A DNA stretch of 12,272 nt from Candidatus Hydrogenedentota bacterium (GTDB lineage Bacteria; Hydrogenedentota; Hydrogenedentia; Hydrogenedentales; CAITNO01). The DNA is taken from assembly GCA_022710255.1 (NCBI GenBank), contig JAKLHG010000061.1, positions 1 through 12,272 of the forward strand, read 5' to 3'. The notes beneath the pieces are model-generated. The model had not been told where the DNA came from and did not search any database. It saw only the letters and a program-made list of their open reading frames with translations. Both the position numbers and the translations under genes were made by a program. Shown in pieces: positions 6,918 through 12,272 of this stretch. Positions within the stretch are counted from its first letter, which is position 1. Each line of letters starts with the position of its first letter.

Positions 6918-7904
6918 ATGAAAGAAAATCTAAGGATTGGTTTTATCGGTGCAGGTGGTATAGCTCAAGGACACTATCAGCGTCTCATGGCGACCGGAAA
7001 GGCAAAAGTGGCGGCACTTACCGAACCCAGTCGGGTATCGTTAAGACGTTTTTGCAGGAATTGCGAAGGTGCTGAAAATCTGCCGTCATATCGGGACTAC
7101 AAGGAGATGTTGAAACGAGAACCATTGGACGGAGTTGTTATTCTTTCCCCCCACACGGTGCATTACAGTCAGATAAATGACGCGCTGGAATCGGGGATTC
7201 ATGTACTAACAGAGAAGCCAATGGTTTGTACCATACAGCATGCAAAAGCGCTGATCAGAAAAGCGGAAAAATGCGGTCGCGTATTGATGATATCCTACCA
7301 GCGTCACTATGATCCCATGTTTCGCTATATGCGTTCGCAAATAGGAAAAGGCGCCATTGGTGAAGTTCAATTTGTGCAGGCTGTACTCTGTCAGGAGTGG
7401 CTTCGACTTACTCGAAATACCTGGCGCCAGGTACCATCCCTTTCCGGTGGCGGACAGTTGAACGATTCCGGAAGCCATCTTGTGGATATTTTGATGTGGG
7501 TTACCGCCATGAAGGTCCGTGAAGTTTCCGCGTTACAGATGAATTTCGATACCGACGTGGATATCAATGCGGCCCTGACCCTCCGCTTTGAAAACGGCGC
7601 CATAGGGAATCTGTCCATAATTGGCAATGCCCCCGCATGGTATGAAGACCATACCATTGTGGGCAGCAAAGGCGCTTTTTATTTAAGGCAAGGCATTGGA
7701 TTGACACAACAGGATGCGCGGGGACGTTGTGTATCCGTTAAGGCTCCAAAATATGCCGGTAATCCTGATTCCAATTTTGTCGAAGCTATTCAAGGCAAGG
7801 CTCAGCCTGAAACCCCGGCCGTATGTGGATTGCGCGTAATCGAAGTCACGGAAGCCGCTTGGAAATCCGCGGCAAAAGGTGGGCGCCCTGTGACTGTTGA
7901 TTAA
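6918..7904 (+). CDS. Gfo/Idh/MocA-family NAD(P)-dependent oxidoreductase
   Basis: This is a 328-residue soluble dehydrogenase of the glucose-fructose oxidoreductase / inositol dehydrogenase family. The Rossmann nucleotide loop is GFIGAGGIAQGH (8-19). The family Glu-Lys-Pro motif is at 99-101 in LTEKPMV; its lysine normally contacts cofactor and substrate. GEVQFVQA (148-155) begins the C-terminal alpha/beta domain. GGGQLNDSGSHLVD (177-190) matches the active-site block, with His187 the expected catalytic residue. Substrates in this family are mostly sugars, sugar derivatives or inositols and cannot be assigned here. The ATG has GGAG at 6904-6907, about 10 bases upstream. It lies 80 bases after the second glycosyltransferase, so a shared role in making or modifying a surface sugar is plausible but unproven. 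Confidence 0.93.
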   Translation: MKENLRIGFIGAGGIAQGHYQRLMATGKAKVAALTEPSRVSLRRFCRNCEGAENLPSYRDYKEMLKREPLDGVVILSPHTVHYSQINDALESGIHVLTEKPMVCTIQHAKALIRKAEKCGRVLMISYQRHYDPMFRYMRSQIGKGAIGEVQFVQAVLCQEWLRLTRNTWRQVPSLSGGGQLNDSGSHLVDILMWVTAMKVREVSALQMNFDTDVDINAALTLRFENGAIGNLSIIGNAPAWYEDHTIVGSKGAFYLRQGIGLTQQDARGRCVSVKAPKYAGNPDSNFVEAIQGKAQPETPAVCGLRVIEVTEAAWKSAAKGGRPVTVD

Positions 7905-7958
7905 GAAAGACAGAATAGTATTTGCTGTGAACGATGCATCACTCCAAAGGAACATTGT

Positions 7959-9041
7959 ATGGATGCTTTCAATTATAACGTTCGCATTGATTTACTCAGG
8001 CAACAACTGGCTGAACACGAATGTGACGCATTCTTCAGCGTTTCCCCGCCGGATAATGCGTATCTGACCGGATTTTTTGGAAGCACATCGGGAGTGTTGA
8101 TTACCAGAGAAGAAGCCCTGCTCTTATGTGATTTCCGATATGCGGAACAGGCGAGTTTATTAACCTCAGGGGCCACTCCGGTAATCTGCAAAGGAAGTTT
8201 TGACCATCGACTTGGGGAACACCTCATGCATGCTGGCGTCAAGCAGGCGGCCTTTGATCCCGGATGTATCACTGTTTCCAAGTATGATACGATAAAATCA
8301 GCTTTCCCCGGTTCATTAAAACCCGTTCCGGAATTGTGCAGAAAGTTGCGGGAAATAAAGGAACCCGCCGAGGTGAACTGTATACGGGCAGCGAGCCGCC
8401 TTGCGGAGGAATCTTTGGAATGTGTGCTTGGAACGGTAAAATGCGGTATGCGTGAAAATGAATTTGCCGCGGCGCTGGAGTTTGAGTTTCGGAAACGTGG
8501 CGCGCAAGGCCCTTCCTTTGATACTATTGTTCTGTTCGGTGCCCGAAGTTCACTTCCCCATGGCAAGCCGGGACCTAAGTCTTTGGAAATCGGGGACATA
8601 GTATTGGTTGACTGTGGATGCGTTCTGGAAGGATACTGCTCGGACTTGACCCGGACTTTTGTTTTCGGTAGGATACCCGGTAGTTGGTTTTCGGATATCT
8701 ATGCGTACGTATACCGTGCACAGTCAAACGCCTTAAATTCGGTATGCTCCGGGGCGAATGCCCGTGATGTGGATAGAGCCGCCCGTGTAGTGATTGAGTC
8801 CGCAGGCTATGGCCTGCAGTTCGGACATGGGACAGGACACGCGGTTGGCCTTGAAGTCCATGAAAATCCCAGATTGAATGCGGAATCGGATAGTCGATTG
8901 GCTTCAGGAATGGTAATAACTGTGGAACCGGGCATTTATATACCGGGACAAGGCGGCGTGCGCATAGAGGATTTGGTCTCGGTTACCGATGATGGCAGTG
9001 AAGTGTTAACCTTAACATCAAAAGAATTACGGATACTTTAA
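7959..9041 (+). CDS. Xaa-Pro peptidase, M24B (aminopeptidase P/prolidase) family
   Basis: This enzyme should cleave the bond between an N-terminal residue and proline, in the cytoplasm. Its 360 residues are typical of the short aminopeptidase P/Xaa-Pro dipeptidase group (about 350-370). The N-terminal creatinase-like domain spans about 7-135 (FFSVSPPDNAYLTGFFGSTSGVLIT). The pita-bread catalytic domain carries all five dinuclear metal ligands: Asp218 in VLVDCG, Asp229 in YCSDLTRTF, His294 in GHGTGHAVG, Glu323 in VEPGIY and Glu337 in RIEDLV. His201 in LPHGKPG and His301 in EVHENP match the conserved active-site histidines. The start has AAGGAA shortly upstream. The efp gene starts 2 bases after the stop, an arrangement also found in Bacillus and other bacteria (yqhT-efp). 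Aminopeptidase P and prolidase activity cannot be separated by motif. Confidence 0.95.
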   Translation: MDAFNYNVRIDLLRQQLAEHECDAFFSVSPPDNAYLTGFFGSTSGVLITREEALLLCDFRYAEQASLLTSGATPVICKGSFDHRLGEHLMHAGVKQAAFDPGCITVSKYDTIKSAFPGSLKPVPELCRKLREIKEPAEVNCIRAASRLAEESLECVLGTVKCGMRENEFAAALEFEFRKRGAQGPSFDTIVLFGARSSLPHGKPGPKSLEIGDIVLVDCGCVLEGYCSDLTRTFVFGRIPGSWFSDIYAYVYRAQSNALNSVCSGANARDVDRAARVVIESAGYGLQFGHGTGHAVGLEVHENPRLNAESDSRLASGMVITVEPGIYIPGQGGVRIEDLVSVTDDGSEVLTLTSKELRIL

Positions 9042-9043
9042 GT

Positions 9044-9601
9044 ATGATTTCAACAGCAGATTTTAGAAATGGAATGGTAATTGAACTTGATGGTGACTTA
9101 ATGGAAATTGTTGAATTCCAACACGTAAAACCGGGCAAGGGAGGCGCATTTGTTCGCACAAAGTTCAAGAACTTTCTGACCGGACGGGTACTGGAAAAGA
9201 CCTTTCGATCCGGAGAAAAATTTGAAGAGGCGCGTATTGAGGAACAGCGCTGGCAGTTTCTGTACAATGATGGCACTCAATTTCACTTCATGGAACATGA
9301 AACCTATGAGCAGCTGGCGGTCAATGCGGATGTCGTGGGTGACAGTGCCCTATGGATAAAAGAAAATTCTGATATTTCCATTATGTTTTATGATGGCAAA
9401 GCCATAAGCGTGAAAGTACCGTCCCATGTAGTGCTTACCATTACAAAGTCAGACCCGGGCGTTCAGGGGGATCGCACAAGTGGAGCCAAGAAACCTGCTA
9501 CTTTGGAAACGGGCGCAACGATTCAGGTTCCCCTGTTCCTGGGTGAAGGCGATAAAGTAAAAGTGGACACAAGAACCGGTGAGTATGTGGAACGTATGTG
9601 A
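9044..9601 (+). CDS. efp: Translation elongation factor P (EF-P)
   Basis: EF-P binds between the P and E sites of the ribosome and relieves stalling at consecutive prolines. The protein has 185 residues, the usual length, with the three beta-barrel domains of the family. The conserved loop HVKPGKGGAFVRTK (27-40) carries Lys32 at the tip, the position modified in other bacteria (E. coli Lys34). It is a lysine, so the arginine-rhamnosylation type (EarP) is excluded. The C-terminal signature region is ATLETGATIQVPLFLGEGD followed by KVDTRTGEYVERM. Modification genes (epmA, epmB) are not nearby. The ATG is 2 bases after the peptidase stop with only a weak ribosome-binding site, so translation is probably coupled. 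A 411-base gap follows with no convincing intrinsic terminator. Confidence 0.98.
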   Translation: MISTADFRNGMVIELDGDLMEIVEFQHVKPGKGGAFVRTKFKNFLTGRVLEKTFRSGEKFEEARIEEQRWQFLYNDGTQFHFMEHETYEQLAVNADVVGDSALWIKENSDISIMFYDGKAISVKVPSHVVLTITKSDPGVQGDRTSGAKKPATLETGATIQVPLFLGEGDKVKVDTRTGEYVERM

Positions 9602-10012
9602 CTGCGGTACATTTATTTTTATCCCCGTCAAAAAAGATTGTGGTGAGCCTGCAGTTAGTGACTCCAGTTTGGGAAGATGACACATTAACAGGTAGTGTTG
9701 TCGCATGTTTTACGCCAGGATGACCGGATGTCCCTCCCGATTATAAGGGTCTAGTACTCCGCACACGCCAGTATGTTCCCGGGGCATTAAAACTCCTGTG
9801 AAGGCTTTAGACCAGAGCCTGAGAAGGAGAACGATGTCTTTAAAAGTGTAAACTGCATCTATTCAATGTTACCGGTATCAAAACTGATTTATATCGCACT
9901 TTGGGTCTGATTCTTTTGTCTTGTTTCTTGATATCTTCTGCCCTGAGTCTGAATTTTTATACACTGGGAAAGAGATGGCATTTGACATTAAACATGAAGA
10001 GGATGTGCCGAA
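9602..10012. other. Intergenic gap between efp and the protease, with a possible broken small gene
   Basis: This 411-base stretch has no intact gene I would defend. A strong ribosome-binding site AAGGAG (9824-9829) precedes an ATG at 9834, but that frame stops after five codons (MSLKV). A small hairpin, AGGCTT with GAGCCT (9802-9807 and 9815-9820, one G-T pair), sits just before it. Further on, a frame with no ATG encodes a very hydrophobic stretch, GLILLSCFLISSALSL, near 9904-9951, and another frame encodes MLPVSKLIYIALWV from 9866. This could be a frameshifted small membrane protein, or a leader region for the protease. No promoter with good spacing was found: TTGACA at 9982 lacks a -10 box. 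Confidence 0.4.
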
Positions 10013-11416
10013 ATGAAAGCATTTGTATATGCAAGGCTCACGGAATGTCACTGTCATGGACCGCGCGTTTGCTTGATTTCATTTTTCTTGCTGCTGCATG
10101 GATGTAGCACGATTCCAATGAGTGGTGTTCAAGAGAAAGTACTATCCGCAAAAAATGCCGTGGAACCCGCTTTAGTTCACATCCGCCCGGTGAAAGAGGT
10201 TTTTGCACAAGGTCAGCGCCATGAGGTATTGGCTGTGGGAAGTGGGTTTATCTTTTCCCCGGACGGGTATGTTGTTACCAACGAGCACGTAGCCGGAGAA
10301 AGCAGCCAGGTACTTTGTGTATTAAGTGATAATACGGAAATGGAAGCCAAGGTTGTCGGCACCGACCCGGATACGGATATTGCCGTTCTGAAACTGGAGC
10401 CGGGCGGCGCATTGTCCAGTGTCAAATTGGGGAAGTCCTCCGCACTTGAATCAGGACAGATGGTTTTAGCCATGGGCAGCCCACATGGCCTTGCCCGTAG
10501 TGTTTCACTCGGTATTGTAAGTGTCACAAACCGGTATCTGGGCGATTCTACAGGGGCGGTCGGACAATATAATAATTGGATTCAAACCGATGCCGCCATC
10601 AACCGAGGCAACAGCGGCGGCCCGCTTGTGAACTTGGAAGGAGAAGTTGTAGGTATCAATACGTTGACTCTGATGGGTGCGGAAAATCTTGGCTTTGCCA
10701 TCCCCATGGACAGTGCCCGTGAAGTTATTGACGCTATCATTAAGGACGGGCGCGTACGGCGAAGTTCGCTGGGGCTCCGTCTTCAGGAAATGAAGGCGAA
10801 AACAGATAATCCCTCCCTTCAAGGAGTGGTCATTGCTGATGTGGTGCCGCTTTCTTCGGGCCAGGAGGCGGATATCCGCCCCGGTGATGTTCTTACCGCG
10901 GTCAATGGAAAAACCGTAAATGCCCGGTTTGAAGAAGACCTGTCCTCGGTGCGTAAAACAATTGCGGACCTTCCTGTCGGGGAAAAGACGGTTTTAACAC
11001 TGCTTCGGGGCGATGAGCAACTTGAGGTTGCCGCCGTTACGGAGGAACAGTTCTCTTCCAAAGGCATGCAGGCGGAATTCCTGGAATGGGGCTTTACGGT
11101 GGCTGAATTGACCCCTGAACTTGCCAGGCGGGCACAATTGGCAGGAAAAACGGGCGTGTTGGTTTCGGGTTGTCTCCCGGGGGCTGTTGCATCCGTTTCC
11201 GGTTTAACACCTGGCGATATCATCCTTGAATTGGATAAGACTGCCATCGTTTCCCTCTCTCAGTTTTCCCAATTGTATGCTGCGTGCGTTGAACAAAAGA
11301 AAGACCTCGTCATGCTGTTCGTTCAACGCGGGGCGCTTACCCGGTATGTATTGATAAACAGCAAAGGCATTTCTGAGACCACCATAGACAAGGAGATCCT
11401 TGAGCATGCGGAGTAG
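10013..11416 (+). CDS. HtrA/Deg-type serine protease with two PDZ domains, predicted lipoprotein
   Basis: This 467-residue protein should degrade or sense misfolded proteins in the cell envelope. A hydrophobic stretch LISFFLLLHGC (21-31) ends in a lipobox-like Leu-His-Gly-Cys with Cys31 as the likely lipidated residue; His at -2 is unusual. Ser at +2 would favour the outer membrane in a diderm cell. The trypsin-like domain has a complete triad: His92 in VVTNEHVA, Asp122 in DPDTDIAVLKL and Ser201 in NRGNSGGPLV. Two PDZ domains follow, about 253-345 (SLGLRL..., GVVIADVVPLSSGQEADIRPGD) and about 356-452 (GFTVAELTP..., GVLVSGCLPGAVASVSGLTPGD). The ATG at 10013 has AGAGG at 9998-10002, and a stop lies in frame just upstream. 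Its end overlaps the next HtrA-like gene by 11 bases. Confidence 0.95.
   Translation: MKAFVYARLTECHCHGPRVCLISFFLLLHGCSTIPMSGVQEKVLSAKNAVEPALVHIRPVKEVFAQGQRHEVLAVGSGFIFSPDGYVVTNEHVAGESSQVLCVLSDNTEMEAKVVGTDPDTDIAVLKLEPGGALSSVKLGKSSALESGQMVLAMGSPHGLARSVSLGIVSVTNRYLGDSTGAVGQYNNWIQTDAAINRGNSGGPLVNLEGEVVGINTLTLMGAENLGFAIPMDSAREVIDAIIKDGRVRRSSLGLRLQEMKAKTDNPSLQGVVIADVVPLSSGQEADIRPGDVLTAVNGKTVNARFEEDLSSVRKTIADLPVGEKTVLTLLRGDEQLEVAAVTEEQFSSKGMQAEFLEWGFTVAELTPELARRAQLAGKTGVLVSGCLPGAVASVSGLTPGDIILELDKTAIVSLSQFSQLYAACVEQKKDLVMLFVQRGALTRYVLINSKGISETTIDKEILEHAE
11390..11395 (+). promoter_or_regulatory. Strong ribosome-binding site inside the protease gene
   Basis: AAGGAG lies 10 bases before the ATG at 11406 and inside the last codons of the upstream protease gene. 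It fixes the start of the downstream HtrA-like gene and suggests that gene is translated well in its own right and not only by coupling. Confidence 0.75.
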
Positions 11417-12272
11417 ATACACCGGATATGGCGTTACCATCGCTTTGTTATTGGCTTCCACTGCAGGCGCAACGGTCTTTACTCAAGAAATCCTGCAGCG
11501 AGCTTATGCCCATTGGGCCCCATCGCTGTGCATCCTGAAATTCACTCAGGAAGTTGCCGATCCGCGCACAGGCGAACTGCAGCAGCAGAACGGCAATGCC
11601 CTTGCGCTGGTGGTTTCGCCGGAAGGCCTGCTGTTGTCCAATGGCCACCTGCAACGGGAAAATATAACGACTGCCAACTTCCGTGCAGTCATGCAACGGG
11701 ATGACCGCGAAGTGGAATACAAAGCAACATTGCTTGAGAAACCGAAGGACATCAATGTCGCTTTTTTGAAGATAGCCGCGGAAGAGCCTTTGAATCTTCC
11801 CTTTGTTCGATTTACACGGGGATCCAGTTTGGAGATTGGGCAGGAAGTGGCTGTCCTGGGGCTCATGGGCGAAACCATGGATTTCCATCATAGTTTGATC
11901 GTCGCCCGCATTTCCGCAATTATCGAGGAACCGAGAACCGCATATTGCCTTGATAATGCTCTTCGTTTGGGATATGTCACAGGACCGGTTATCAATGCGC
12001 ACGGAGAAGTGGTCGGGGTTACCGGTTTTGAATTAAGCGTGGGTGAAGGCGGTGATTTGTATACCAGAAGCGGTCATCCGATGGTATTTCAGAGCGATTT
12101 ATTTTCCCACTATATAGATCGTCCACCTGAAAATAGGACTGAGACGGAAGAAACGGAAGAGGCGTGGCTGGGTGTGTTGACGCAACCGCTGGCGGAGGAT
12201 TATGCCGAGTATTGGGGGCTGGACTCCGCAGGCGGTTTGATTATCAGTACAGTGCTGCCCGATTCTCCCGCT
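11406..12272 (+). CDS. HtrA-like protein lacking catalytic residues (pseudoprotease), 3' end outside window
   Basis: The frame stays open to the right edge, giving 289 residues. A signal peptide is likely (MRSRYTGYGVTIALLLASTAGA, with Ala-Gly-Ala at 20-22 as a possible cleavage site). Residues about 30-235 follow the trypsin-like fold of the upstream protease: NALALVVSPEGLLLSNGHLQ aligns with SGFIFSPDGYVVTNEHVA, so His81 is kept. KDINVAFLKI aligns with DTDIAVLKL and puts Asn117 at the catalytic Asp position. GYVTGPVINAHGEVVGV aligns with GNSGGPLVNLEGEVVGI and puts Val191 at the catalytic Ser. A PDZ domain begins near 253 (AWLGVLTQPL). The protein should therefore be non-proteolytic, with a binding, chaperone or regulatory role. 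It overlaps the active protease by 11 bases. The rest of the PDZ region and any other domain lie outside the window. Confidence 0.88.
   Translation, partial: MRSRYTGYGVTIALLLASTAGATVFTQEILQRAYAHWAPSLCILKFTQEVADPRTGELQQQNGNALALVVSPEGLLLSNGHLQRENITTANFRAVMQRDDREVEYKATLLEKPKDINVAFLKIAAEEPLNLPFVRFTRGSSLEIGQEVAVLGLMGETMDFHHSLIVARISAIIEEPRTAYCLDNALRLGYVTGPVINAHGEVVGVTGFELSVGEGGDLYTRSGHPMVFQSDLFSHYIDRPPENRTETEETEEAWLGVLTQPLAEDYAEYWGLDSAGGLIISTVLPDSPA

Noticed and set aside
7973..8599. Minus-strand ORF of 208 codons opposite the M24B peptidase
   Set aside because: The plus strand encodes a full peptidase with all metal ligands; the antisense product is rich in Ser, Arg and Cys with no family features.
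9982..10012. TTGACA as a -35 promoter box for the protease gene
   Set aside because: No -10-like sequence occurs 16-18 bases downstream, and the site would place transcription start inside the coding region.
11448..12002. Minus-strand ORF of 184 codons opposite the HtrA-like gene
   Set aside because: The plus-strand frame aligns along its length with the upstream protease and has a strong ribosome-binding site; the antisense frame has neither support.

Overview
The window reads as a gene-dense bacterial chromosome segment of roughly 50% G+C. Every confident gene is on the plus strand. TGA, TAA and TAG all act as stops, so the code looks standard. A lipoprotein signal on one protease and a signal peptide on its neighbour suggest a cell with an envelope or periplasmic compartment, probably diderm. 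I cannot name a phylum from sequence alone; the proteins look like those of an uncultivated or deep-branching lineage rather than a well-known model group. There are no rRNA or tRNA genes, insertion sequences, phage genes or CRISPR arrays that I can see.

Layout. (1) 2-940: the C-terminal third of the mismatch-repair ATPase MutS, cut by the window edge. (2) 941-1314: a 374-base gap with no supportable gene. (3) 1315-4430: a calcineurin-like phosphoesterase, then hisB and hisH joined by a 4-base overlap, then a tandem-domain universal stress protein and a 75-residue acidic orphan. (4) 4580-6837: two GT-B (family 4 type) glycosyltransferases joined by a 4-base overlap. (5) 6918-9601: a Gfo/Idh/MocA oxidoreductase, an M24B Xaa-Pro peptidase and elongation factor P, the last two separated by 2 bases. 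(6) 9602-10012: a 411-base gap with a strong but apparently abortive start and a hydrophobic reading-frame fragment. (7) 10013-12272: a lipoprotein HtrA/Deg-type serine protease, overlapped by 11 bases by a second HtrA-like protein that has lost its catalytic Asp and Ser and runs off the window.

How the genes fit together. Most are housekeeping: DNA repair, histidine biosynthesis (dehydratase and glutaminase steps only), and relief of ribosome stalling at polyproline (EF-P) next to a proline-specific peptidase. The two glycosyltransferases probably act in one surface-glycan or glycolipid pathway, and the nearby oxidoreductase may supply or modify a sugar. The two HtrA-like proteins are clearly co-expressed and probably form an envelope protein-quality-control pair.

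Nothing here is an obvious undescribed defence or mobile system. The best lead is the active-protease/pseudoprotease pair at the right end. Smaller leads are a 12-codon upstream ORF that ends one base before a glycosyltransferase start, a hairpin that may cover the ribosome-binding site of the stress protein, and a possible broken small membrane-protein gene before the protease.
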